Assembly (NCBI GenBank): GCA_014058105.1
Contig: JACGCM010002780.1
Location: forward strand, 1-64,000
Source of the DNA: Kingdonia uniflora
Taxonomy: Eukaryota; Streptophyta; Magnoliopsida; Ranunculales; Circaeasteraceae
DNA length: 64,000 bases
Direction: 5' to 3'
A program made the position numbers and the translations under genes. Shown piece after piece: positions 54,791 to 64,000 of the stretch. The notes under the pieces are model-generated. The model worked only from the letters and a program-made list of their open reading frames with translations. It searched no databases and was not told the origin of the DNA. Numbering within the stretch: position 1 is the first letter of the stretch; each line of letters begins with the position of its first letter.

Positions 54791-57056
54791 TTACACTATA
54801 GGAGGAGACACGACATCATCAACCTTCACTAACCCCTCAGGAACAAACAATTCCACTGATTCCTCAGGATGTAATCCATCAGCTTCAATCATCACCACAT
54901 CATCGATGACTTCCGTCCCACTTGGAACTTCAGAGTCGCTATAACATCATCATCTGGATATGAATCCTCGAAGACAACACCACAAGACTTGGCCAACCCC
55001 TTATAATGATCCTTCCTCACCTCTAGTAACTCGTATTGTGCTACATAGTGGGCCCTCACCTTCTTGCACGTATATATCAAGCTTTTCTGCCATCATATGA
55101 TCCCTAACCTCGTCCAAGATCTTACCATGTTCTAGCTCCATTGCCTTTCGTGCATCGGCAACCTGCTCCCTTACATCTTTCTCAAAGTTTGTTCTAAGCA
55201 ACGCCAAAGCCTCTCATTTATCTTTTTCCCATGCTTTTTTCGTTTCACGAAGAGCAACGTCCTTCACCTTTTGCACTTCAAGCTTATAGGTATTCAGCAT
55301 TGTATTCAACCCCTTCTTATCTGCGATATGTGCTTCTTTTTCCCTCATCAAATCATTCTCGATGTTTTTGTACGCCAGCACTTGATTTGCAAGGTCATTA
55401 CTACCGACAATGCGATCTTTTGCCTCCGTCAACAACTTCTTGATATGCATTACATTCATAAATTGAGTATTCAAATGACATACTAGTTTCTTAAATTGAA
55501 CCAAAGCAAAAAAGTTTCTCACCTTCGACATGTTGCGGTAGCCCTCGCTGAGAAATGTAATCAAGCTCTCAGCCTCCACTAGACAATCATCGACTTCAGC
55601 CTGCAACATATTCATCCCATTCATATAAGAATTCATCGTCCTCCAGACTTCAACCTCAGATTCCTTGACGAACTTTTTCTTCAACGACTCTCCACTCCCC
55701 TTTTTCTTTGAGAGTACACTTGTTGCACCCCGTGAAGGACGCATATCCGACATAACAACTGGCTTATCAATTTTTACCTCCTCCTCTGTCATCGACCATC
55801 GTGTATTGTTCTTATGAGGAAGTAACAGAGCAACTGCTTCATTCGTTACTCTTTTCTTTTTACTCTTTCCCAATGTTTCTATAAACATCGAGTCTATCTC
55901 CGTATCAGTCGTGTACCCAGCCAAGGAAGGATTTTCCAATGGCTGGCTAGACTCTGTGGCCCTCTTGTTTTTTGCCGACATCTTACCGTCGATGATAAAC
56001 ACTTTCGAACCTTTTGCCCTTGACTTCTTTAAACCGGCTACTTGAAAAAGAGTACTCACACGATCCTGATCGATGACAAGATTGTCGATCTTACCAAAGA
56101 ACCCCTTCCTGATCTTGTACAATTCTTCTTTTACTTCCGACTTCCTATCAACCTCCTTCAAAGCTGCACATAAATAAAATCCAGTTACAAACAATTCACA
56201 TCACATTCAACAATTCAAATATCGACATTTAAGTTACCTAACCACAAACCTAAGTCAAAGTCTTTCTCTTTAAGGGCTTCTAGGGGTCTTTCTTGTCGAG
56301 CTCTTAATTCCTGGACACGAGTAAACATTCATCACTGTATCATCTGCCTGTTAACACCATGTCATAGAACAACGGTCTTTTCAAAAACCACGCCAAGTAG
56401 CGATATCCTACTTTCTTCGGGTTCATCTTAAGTGTGCAGTACACACATAAATTGTCAACAGTGATCAACTCTTCCCACCTTAACTTAAGTCGACCGTTTA
56501 TCGCCCCACATACCCGAAATAGGTCGTATACATTTGGATTGATCTGACCAGGTGCCACATCGAAGAAGTTCATCAACTTCTTCTGGTCAGCTCGAAGGAG
56601 AAGCTTCAAGCCCTTTTTAATTTGTTCTCGATGTACGAGAATCCCTCCCAAGGGTACTTCCTGGTCAATCATATCATATTGGTACTCCTCTAACATAATA
56701 TCTCATGAAATACCAAACTTCTTCTTGAAACTCAATATCTCCTTCGTCTTCGGACCCTCACCATAACAAGCTTTCTCACCCTCCTCCACATTGTCTTTCC
56801 CACCCCCGCTACCTTCTCGATCACTAACCTGTGGGTCGTGATCCAAATCTGTCTTGGTAGCCTCCTCATCTGACAATTCGACAATCATAGGTGCTACCCT
56901 AAACTGGTCTACACCATCTAAACATGCACAACTAGACCCAACCCTATATTTACTTCCCAATTGTTACGCCTAGATAGATACATCAATCATCAGAGGCTTT
57001 ATATCTTGAAGGTTCTCGTATATATCTTTATCATCAATTTGAGTTGGTTCAGCCAT
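54791..57056 (-). pseudogene. antisense main ORF, element B (Transposase_28-like)
   Basis: Starts ATG at 57056 (MAEPTQIDDKDIYENLQ) and ends TAA at 54793-54791 (VKVDDVVSPPIV). Exon 1 57056-56238 has [43 protein letters not shown] and [14 protein letters not shown]. Intron 1 (56237-56164, 74 bp) is GTAA to GTGCAG, as in A. Exon 2 (from 56163) has [20 protein letters not shown] and a 326-codon open frame, which runs through intron 2. Intron 2 (55523-55445) keeps the GTGAGAA donor, but its acceptor is ATGCAT where A has ATGCAG. Stops lie in exon 1 near 56975 and at 56703. Exon 3 is coiled-coil-rich. It resembles the plant 'putative gypsy type transposon' family; role unknown. This is the best-preserved copy of exon 2. 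Confidence 0.8.
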
Positions 57057-57815
57057 TTTTAAGTACATAAAAATCAAATTCCATTTTTTACAACAATTAG
57101 TATCTGTCATATTGATACAGATCTATGTTCATATGTTCATATTTACATACGTTATCGAGTTTAATCTCCAACATATCATTCTCACATTACTATCTGTTAC
57201 TATCAATACTATCTGCTTCTATTATTTCTATCAGTTACACTTACTACAATCAGTTCGAGATAAGATTTAACTATTTATTCCTTAAGTCTTAAAAAACATC
57301 GACTACTTTACTAATTTCTATTTATGTCGATCTTTAGGTAATCAGGAGTTCTCAAAGTAAATTTTGCTTGTTTCTCGCCAAAACCACTACACTTCAGAAA
57401 ACAAAATTACGGGATATCACCTTCTCTGGCGTAAAATCCGGCCAAATCAAAACTAACAAATGTCATTTTTCGATAATATTATTAAAATCCAAGCAAATTC
57501 CCTACGGTCGTGCCGTACTCACTACGACGCCAACTAATCCCTATTTCTACTCCTCGCCACCAATTCATCATATCTCTCTTACCCAAACATCTTTATAAAC
57601 CGTTATGACTGCAATGCCTTTGAAAAAACACCATTAACGACCACCATTCAATCTCTGTCATCCAAACCCTAAACGCAGTCGAATCTCAAATAGCTTCCAA
57701 TCCATCTAACCATCAGCAAATTCCTTCTACCAATAACCTATACATACCTACATCTATAACAACTTACAAACAAATCATCAATAAACATACAATATCAACA
57801 CAGTTACTAACCTTA

Positions 57816-58139
57816 TTATCGCACTACTTCGGTATCCCTCTGTTTTGCTCGCTTTGCTATCTCAATCAGTACACTGATCTCCTCCTTCCCAATTGTTGGC
57901 AATGACTCCAATGACGAGCACAAATAATTTGTACTTGAGAGAATTTTTTCAGAGTTTGTAAAATGTGAGCAGTCGCCTACCTCTGAGCTATTTATAGACC
58001 TCACGCGATTGTTCATCGCACCACTTCGTGATTGTTTAAGTAATCGAGCATAAAGCCTTAAACATCTTTTCTCAAAGTCTTTGACTCTTCGCCTTCTCAA
58101 AGCCAACAAACCCCTACATTGTTGCTCCAATCCTTCCAT
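57816..58139 (-). CDS. antisense ORF 3, element B (MEGLEQ)
   Basis: 107 open codons from ATG at 58139, starting MEGLEQQCRGLLALRRRR, with a basic N-terminus and a Glu/Ala-rich C-terminus (GKEEISVLIEIAKRAKQRD). The C-terminal part corresponds to an open stretch in element A at 37525-37728 (IAKEEISVLIARAKRAKER). TATA box 3 (57997-57989) lies inside this frame, so either the ORF or the promoter interpretation may be incidental. No known family. Confidence 0.4.
   Translation of the reverse strand: MEGLEQQCRGLLALRRRRVKDFEKRCLRLYARLLKQSRSGAMNNRVRSINSSEVGDCSHFTNSEKILSSTNYLCSSLESLPTIGKEEISVLIEIAKRAKQRDTEVVR
57989..57997 (-). promoter_or_regulatory. TATA box 3 of the antisense cassette, element B
   Basis: GGTCTATAAATAGCTCAG on the minus strand, conserved with element A at 37541-37558. 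Confidence 0.6.
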
Positions 58140-58696
58140 ATCTCAAAGAATTTATTCTGACATATTCATACTCCATAAAGTACAACCTATCTTATCACAA
58201 AGATGTCGTAAATCATCTTTCTTATATTTCATGATTTCACCTACAAGACCACACCTCGCCATATTTAATCCTCTCATTACCTCTGCACATTTTTGCCTTA
58301 TTTACAAATCCTTATATCTACGGAAAATCTTCATCAATCTAATCAATTTTCAAATTTTCATTTGACATTACAGTTTAACATAAATATTCGATAACACATT
58401 ACTACATTCCACAATTTTACTAAGTCCAAAAAATATTCGATAACAATTTAACATAAGAAAGCATTGACAACTTCATTATGACATCGAATTCTATTATCAT
58501 TTCATTTTCAAAAACAAGTCGACCATTATATTTACTAGATCTACAAATTTTATTCATAAACTCCAACTGCATTAACATATTCTTTCCTAATCAACATCTT
58601 CGCACAAGTATACATGTAACTCATACGTTCAGGAGGATTCCAGAATTACAGTTGACAGTGAAACTAAAAATCCTCTTTAACATCCTTCACCTCTGC

Positions 58697-58846
58697 CTAG
58701 CTTATCCCTTCATAATCTGGCTCAACAAGATCTTCCAAGTGAATATTTGCATTCCAATTACCGAAATACCGACTGTATAATTCCCAATACTTAACTTTGA
58801 CGCGGCTGAACACCTCATTCTGAACTTGAGACCTGGTCTTCACCAT
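58697..58846 (-). pseudogene. antisense ORF 2, element B (MVKTR protein)
   Basis: 49 codons, MVKTRSQVQNEVF ... YWELYSRYF ... LEDLVEPDYEGIS, then TAG. It is homologous to the element A frame at 36724 and shares its start with element C's at 60996. The frame after TAG continues with charged residues, so the stop is probably premature. Confidence 0.55.
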
Positions 58847-59483
58847 TTCTTCAACACACAACTCTTAAATTGCAACATCCAGGGGATACTTATAGTCATC
58901 CAAAGTCAAAGCAAACACAACAAATATTTATTTCACCTTGGAACTTTACATTTTCAACAGTCAAATCAATCATCCTAAAAATCCATTCCTGGCCCCACTA
59001 AGTCAACTATACTTCGAGTTGTTTTAAACCACTCAGTCAACTATAGCTCGATAACTTGCATATTAATAAAAGCAAAAATATACTCAGCAAAAAAAAAAAA
59101 GGGGAAGTCTGAACAAAAACTTTATTCATTGAAATAACAGTTACATATTATATTCGACAACTCCCTCCTTCGTTTACATTACATCCAAATTACATTGCTC
59201 TCTTTACATTCGACCTCAAGGACTAGTTGCTCTGTGTATCTTTTTACCCTGATCTGACATTATTGCTTCTTTTCACCAGGATCTGACATTATTGTTTCTT
59301 TTCACCAGGATCTGACATTATTACTTCTTTTTACCAAAATATGACATTATCTCTGGAAGTAGGGCCAACGATGTCCTAAGAAGCTCAATGAATCTCAGGT
59401 CAAGGAACTTCTAAACAATGCTACTTTACACGATATCAGAAAATTGCAAGAAGCATCCTTCGATCGACAAGATCCCTGGATGC

Positions 59484-59705
59484 CTAACCATCCTTCACAT
59501 CCTCATCTTTAATATCAGCAGTACCCGATGCCCCAACACCGTGGTCAGCCTCCAAACCTCTACCTCCCCCAACTCCCCCCACCTTGATAACATCAATTAT
59601 TAAACCATAAAGAGAATACTTGGCAAAACATCTTACCTCAGCTTGGTCTTCACTACTAATATCTTTATCCTCAGGCGACTTGCTACGCCACACTTGGGGC
59701 GACAT
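59484..59705 (-). other. antisense ORF 1, element B (MSPQVW)
   Basis: 73 codons starting MSPQVWRSKSPEDKD and ending in a Gly/Val-rich part. It is preceded by TATAAAAG at 59754-59747 and by CGAGG.GCAATAAATGCGGTAC, as in element A. No family recognised. Confidence 0.4.
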
Positions 59706-59938
59706 CCTTATAATCTACCACAACCAAACCCTTCTTCACACCATCCTTTTATACCTCGCTTGATTTTACAAGTCCTACGTACCGCATTTATTGCTCCTCG
59801 GAAACGACATGACCAGGTTCAGTTCACTTTGACCTCGGAAATGATAATGTGCAAACTTTCTAAGACATTCAGCAACCTTTTTAAATTCCAACTTCTTCTC
59901 GATACAGCCACAAGTACTTATGTCAAGAATGGTGCAAT

Positions 59939-60428
59939 TGTAGTAGCACATTTCCCAGATTCGGCAAGGATCAGTCAGCATAACATAATCGAAGATATGT
60001 CAGCATTTACATAGTCAAAGACAGACAACAGTCGTTAAGTTACCACAAGTCCTCGACCTACCAAAAGTAATCGTTGTGCATGGTCAAAAAATAGCTGTTA
60101 GAGATCCACGAAGTTTGCCTATTCCCTCTGAAATAAGAAACTGTTACTTTCTTTTTGTAAATTGCATGTATCTACTATAAATACAGGCATAAAATAGATT
60201 ATTTGAATCCACAACCCTACTATATTTATTTTTTTACCCTACAGTCACTCAAAACTTGTAATAATTAGCAGCATATTAGATTTTATAGCAAAACCCTCCT
60301 CGAGGTCGTAGTTTTTCTCAGCCTTTACTAAGTTTTCTACGTAAAATCTTGCTTGTTTATCTTATTATTGCACCTTCCTTATAAAAAGTATTGGCGAAGA
60401 TTATCTATCTGAAAAACATGGCATTTTA
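59939..60428 (+). repeat. element B 3' LTR
   Basis: Matches 47970-48458 with relatively few changes. Polypurine tract GAATGGTGCAAT lies directly before. Right end CATTTTA corresponds to CATTACA of the 5' LTR. Confidence 0.92.
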
Positions 60429-60433
60429 GTAAT
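60429..60433. repeat. target-site duplication of element B, right (GTAAT)
   Basis: One transition from ATAAT at 47965-47969. Confidence 0.75.
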
Positions 60434-60947
60434 GTACTCTATAATTGATATTTGAGTTAATAAAAAATTTATTTGTGCAAAACTTGTGTTGATAGTTAGA
60501 ATGAGTTGATTTTACTAAAATTGAGCTAGAAGAAGTATGTATTTGGATGTCAGAGGACGAGAATTCAATATTGTGAAGCCGAACTAAAAAATGGACTTTT
60601 ATTCATTCGAACTGTGAAAAATATATATGAGATTAAAATACGTAGATATAATTAAGAATGTGTATCGATCTGAAAAAGTTCCAAGAACCATGGAATAGAA
60701 TATCCTTTCAGATATAGAATATGTAGAAATTGAAAATTTGAGCTTATGAAGAACTTGTTTGAAATGTTACATAGGGGGAGAGATTGTAAGGAGTAGGTCA
60801 AAAATGTGAGTAGACGAATCTAAAGAGGTTGATTTGTTTGGATAAGTTCAGATAACTTTCTATCATGATCTCAGGGCTTCCAGTTATGGCAAAATAGATT
60901 ATAATATAAATGGAATGCGGGGGATTTGAAGTGATTTTGAATAAGTG

Positions 60948-60955
60948 TATAAATA
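60948..60955 (+). promoter_or_regulatory. TATA box 2 of the antisense cassette, element C
   Basis: TATAAATA, 48 bp before ATG 60996; the same spacing as in element A (44 bp). Confidence 0.6.
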
Positions 60956-60995
60956 TGATGGGAATGTGATATAAGGAGGATGAAGAAAAGAGAAT

Positions 60996-61349
60996 ATGGT
61001 GAGGGCTCGCTCTGAGAGAGTTCATCATGCTGCAGAGGGACAATTAGCGATAAAGATTGTAGAAGTGCAGAAAAAGATTTTTGGGTTGTTAAATTATGAT
61101 TATGATTTGCCTGAATCTAAAATTCAGTTCGAAGGCTTAGATGTGAGGGTGAAGGAACTTGAGATTGGGCATCACTTTTACTCGGAGATATTCTGTAAAG
61201 TCATTTTGGAGTCTGCAGCTCGAAAAGCGGTTGTGAGGAAAATTATTGTGGAAGAGATAGATGAGGAAGATGTGAGGATTGCTGGGGGAAAATTGATTAA
61301 ATGTGGCTCTCCAGGACATTTGGGATGTTTTATATGTAATTATATGTGA
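60996..61349 (+). CDS. antisense ORF 2, element C (MVRAR protein)
   Basis: An intact frame of 117 codons starting MVRARSERVHHAAEGQ. It contains YDYDLPESKIQFEGLDVRV, a Glu/Ile/Val-rich middle (RKIIVEEIDEEDVRIAGGK) and a C-terminal C..PGHLGCFIC with three cysteines, one spacing short of a zinc knuckle. Elements A and B have the same basic start with MVKTR and similar TATA positions but are truncated. It is the best copy of this small protein. No known family; the role is unknown. Confidence 0.55.
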   Translation: MVRARSERVHHAAEGQLAIKIVEVQKKIFGLLNYDYDLPESKIQFEGLDVRVKELEIGHHFYSEIFCKVILESAARKAVVRKIIVEEIDEEDVRIAGGKLIKCGSPGHLGCFICNYM

Positions 61350-61536
61350 GGGGGCGAACTGAATGATGTCGAATAACTGTAATTGGAATATAGGTAAAAT
61401 ATTTTGCTTGAATATGTTCCTGTTTTGTTGTAAATGTTATTCAGAACTGTTGCGAATAAAGAATTTGAATCTTGAAATGTGATAGCTTTGGAAATGACGT
61501 CAGCAGTTCTATAACTAGTAGAAATAGAAAAAGCAG

Positions 61537-61884
61537 GTGAACTTTGATTTTTGTCTCTTGTGTAATTACAGGGAAAGTTTGATTGCGTGTGAGTACCAAG
61601 TCATCATGAGTGTGGGGAGGTCAGAGAAAGATTTATGTAGGAGAGATGAGAATATATTAAAATATAGAGTTTGGGGTAATGATGGGAAGGCATTTTCATC
61701 AAAAAGGTGCAAAACATTTGCCATTAGTTGTAGAAGGGACGCTTCGATTCCAAAACCAAGGGCGGCTTGTACGAGGCCCAATAACTGCCAGCAGTTAGAG
61801 AGAAAAAATATAAATAATAGTTCATCTTCCTCATTCAAACGTTTATCAACTTCAGAAAAATGGAAGAATAGTGGGAGAGATTAA
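61537..61884 (+). other. possible further antisense exon, element C
   Basis: An acceptor-like TTGTGTAATTACAG at 61558-61571 is followed by an open stretch (ESLIACEYQVIMSVGRSEKDL to WKNSGRD) rich in Arg, Ser and Lys. It may be a 3' exon of the MVRAR gene: that frame ends at 61349 and no donor was fixed. No family recognised. Confidence 0.35.
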
Positions 61885-62331
61885 AGAAAAAATTATAGAG
61901 ATTCACGTGAAAGATTAGACGAGAATGATCATCGCTCAAGGAGAAAGTTGTGGAAACAGAGTGACTACGGTGGTTGTACAACAACACTATGAAGGAAGGA
62001 TTTAGCACTGCTTCAGATTCATACTCGGACGTTGAAGGTTAGTGAACGAATTATGACTTTTTGAATATGAGGTTTTAATGATTTTGTGGGTTTTTCAAAA
62101 TTTGAGAACTTGCTGTTTATAGTAATTTTATAAAAATTTGTTTGATTTATGTGTAAAAAGAGATATGTATATGTATATGAATATGTATGATGGATGTATG
62201 GTAGATATATGCATGGATGTGTATAAATAAAAGATAATGATAAGTTAAAAGAATACCTGGACCTGTATGTAGGTTGGGCATGAGGAATATCTGTTATAGA
62301 ATCAAACCTCATCCTTAAGCCTATAATTGAG

Positions 62332-64000
62332 ATGGAGACTTCACTTGATATGGAGATGTCAACCTCTGGTCGTGCGATTAAGTCCCGGAACATAAAATCT
62401 ATAAATGTAGATTCTGAGGGGGAAGAAAAAGTAGTACTCGTTCAATTTCTAGATTTCCCTGGTAAATATGTATCGTACCCTCCGAACTCTAATGTATTCA
62501 AAGAGCTTTGTAAATCCAAAGCTATTATAGGTGGAAAATGTGGCAACGTTGTAGAACATGTCGGTAGGTTATTTAGAGGTTGTACTGTATCATCTGGGGA
62601 AGAGCATTTATTCTTGTTGTCTGACTTAGAAAGTAAGAAAATGGATAGGGGAGTGGAGGAATCAATCTCTATTGAGTATTTTGATGGGAATATCCAAGGC
62701 AACCTAGACCAAAGATTTTTATATTATCTGTCTCAGTTAGAATATGGACTGAGGTTGCCCCTTAGCAATCTTGCTAAAGGTATAATGAATACCATAAAGG
62801 CTTGCCCTACCTAACTAAATGACAATATGAGGGAGGTGATCAATATTTGTGAGACTCTGAATAGATTATGGGATGAGAATGAGGTGAAGAGGAGAATAAC
62901 TCATGAGGACGTTTTACAATACTACGCTGAAAAATATTATGCTACAACTGGGGGTGCATATTTATGTTTGAGCTCGTCTCGACAACTTTTCTTCGATCTG
63001 AATTCAGCAGGTCGAGTTTGGTACGATAATGTGATGTGTGAAAGATGACTGCCTTCAGAGAGAGGACGAAGAGCCAATGAAACTTTTGTATGGAACTTTG
63101 AAGAAAAGTAAGTGATAGTATATAATATCAAACTGCTGTAATTGATGGTTGTTTTGCTGTTTAACAATGTGTTATATTTGTGTTACAGGTCTTCGGTCGA
63201 AGGTGACAAGAAAGGAATCACTATTAGATATTATTGCTCGAGAAGGTGTTGAGCTCGAGATTGTTATGAAAGAGCTCGGCATCAGCATAAATAAAAGTAC
63301 TAACAGTAGGTCAGAGAAGGTACAAAAGTCTCAGGCGAAGAGACCAATGATGGGGGTTGGAGCCAGTAAGAAGAGAGGAATGGACGGGGAGGTGCGTCCG
63401 GTATTGCCGAGGGCTTCGGACATGGATTTGGAGAATGTTTCTGTTGTGACCACTTTGAGAAAGCTAGCTCTGAAGTTCCAAAGAAGAAAACTATGAAGGG
63501 TGGCTCAGCCTCTGGAACCACGGTGAGTGGGAGGGTCGATTGAATTTTAAAAGGAGGGTAGATTCTTCTGCTAAAGTAATAGGGTCGTAGGTCGTGGAGA
63601 GCCGACCTGCTGACGAATATGATATGCGAGTTGTGGAGAACAAGCTAAGGTTTATAACTCGCAAGGGTACCGAGGAGCTGAGTACATTCGCACAGTTGGA
63701 ATTGAGCAAAATGGTATGTTGATGATTTTTTACTGTTAAATTTATATTTGGATTCGAGCTAAAAATGTGTTTTGCTTTATTGTAGAATGCTCGCTTGTTG
63801 AAGGGTATCTACCTCGGGATCGAGGAGGGAAAAGCTGAGTTCAAGTGTGGGAAAATTGAGCTCGTGAAGAAGGTTGCTCGACTTGAATCTGACTTAGCTC
63901 TAGAGGGGGAGCGATTGGTTATTGCGAAGGTTGTGCATAAGGTGTTGATAAGCGAGCTTACTGAAGATGCGCAGAGGAATGTGGATGACGTTGTAGTTCA
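62332..64000 (+). pseudogene. antisense main ORF, element C (Transposase_28-like), partial
   Basis: Starts ATG at 62332 (METSLDMEMS). Exon 1 runs to 63107 with VVLVQFLDFPGKYVSYPPNS, then YYLSQLEYGLRLPLSNLAKG and PTQLNDN-like block, then ITHEDVLQYYAEKYY. TAA at 62812 replaces an expected Gln, and TGA at 63046 probably an Arg. A canonical intron 63108-63188 (GTAAGTG ... TTACAG) is at the same place as intron 1 of A and B. Exon 2 opens with LRSKVTRKESLLDIIAREG. A second intron 63714-63785 (GTATGTT ... TTGTAG) matches intron 2. Exon 3 (NARLLKGIYLGIEEGKAEF) runs out of the window. The exon 1/exon 2 phase is off by one, implying one indel. It is much diverged from A and B. Confidence 0.75.

Larger units (their letters stand above)
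47970..60428 (+). mobile_element. element B: full-length Tat-type Ty3/gypsy retrotransposon
   Basis: A 12.5-kb element on the plus strand with LTRs of 489 bp (47970-48458) and 490 bp (59939-60428). It is the same family as A: LTR start TGTAGTAGCA, primer binding region, gag, protease, RT, dual RNase H, integrase, tandem array and antisense cassette all correspond. Unlike A it still has the capsid region of gag. It is inactivated by many stops and by changes at catalytic sites. Confidence 0.92.
34565..64000 (-). mobile_element. element C: Tat-type gypsy element, interrupted and partial
   Basis: Read on the minus strand, this element's 3' LTR is at the left (34565-35085) with a polypurine tract inside it (35086-35097). 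Its body resumes at 47037-47964 after element A and at 60434-64000 after element B. Only the antisense cassette is in the window; gag-pol must lie to the right of 64000. The link between the three pieces rests on the LTR/polypurine order and on removing A and B at their target-site duplications, so it is inference, but the cassette order matches A and B. Confidence 0.68.

Noticed and set aside
34565..64000. Endogenous pararetrovirus (caulimovirus-like) origin of the reverse-transcribing genes
   Set aside because: LTRs, polypurine tracts, target-site duplications and an integrase are all present, as in Ty3/gypsy elements; no movement-protein-like region was seen.

Overview
The window looks like nuclear DNA of a flowering plant, probably a eudicot. 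It is AT-rich, dominated by degenerate LTR retrotransposons, and holds spliced or intronless genes of plant type (a TFIIH Tfb5/GTF2H5 gene, an EBP2 rRNA-processing gene, a GDSL lipase pseudogene). I see no tRNA, rRNA, CRISPR array or bacterial operon. The exact species cannot be read from the sequence.

Layout. (1) 945-12154 is a complete but dead Ty1/copia element of SIRE/Maximus type on the plus strand, with 1.07 kb LTRs, a CTTTG target-site duplication, one uninterrupted gag-pol frame broken only by nonsense codons, and a third ORF between pol and the 3' LTR preceded by what looks like its own leader. (2) 12160-17590 has no convincing gene: a low-complexity acidic ORF, a 48-bp tandem repeat, an LTR-like segment and a cluster of short inverted motifs. 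(3) 17599-20757 is a broken LINE (L1 type) on the minus strand. (4) 21985-22814 is a GDSL esterase/lipase pseudogene on the minus strand. (5) 25777-28368 is the only clear host-gene island: an intact two-exon GTF2H5 gene followed by an intact EBP2 gene, both on the plus strand. (6) 28937-34564 carries three non-autonomous DNA transposons (a MITE, a hAT-type element with an 8-bp duplication, and a long-TIR Mutator-like element).

(7) 34565 to the window end is a nest of three related Ty3/gypsy elements of the Tat type (dual RNase H, no chromodomain seen, extra antisense genes). Element C (minus strand) starts at 34565 with its 3' LTR and runs off the right edge. Element A (35103-47031, minus, TSD CTACT) is inserted 12 bp inside C's LTR/polypurine boundary. 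Element B (47970-60428, plus, TSD ATAAT/GTAAT) is inserted about 0.9 kb further into C. All three carry, between pol and the 3' LTR, a multi-gene block in antisense to gag-pol: short ORFs with their own TATA boxes, then a spliced ORF resembling the plant 'putative gypsy type transposon' (Transposase_28) family. Spliced introns, TATA-to-ATG spacing and peptide starts are shared among the copies, which argues that this antisense cassette was functional. A 60-61 bp tandem array lies between pol and the cassette in A (about 10 copies) and B (about 4 copies).

The antisense cassette with its own promoters is the most interesting system here. The retroelement proteins are all broken; most nonsense codons look like C-to-T or G-to-A changes, as expected from deamination of methylated DNA.
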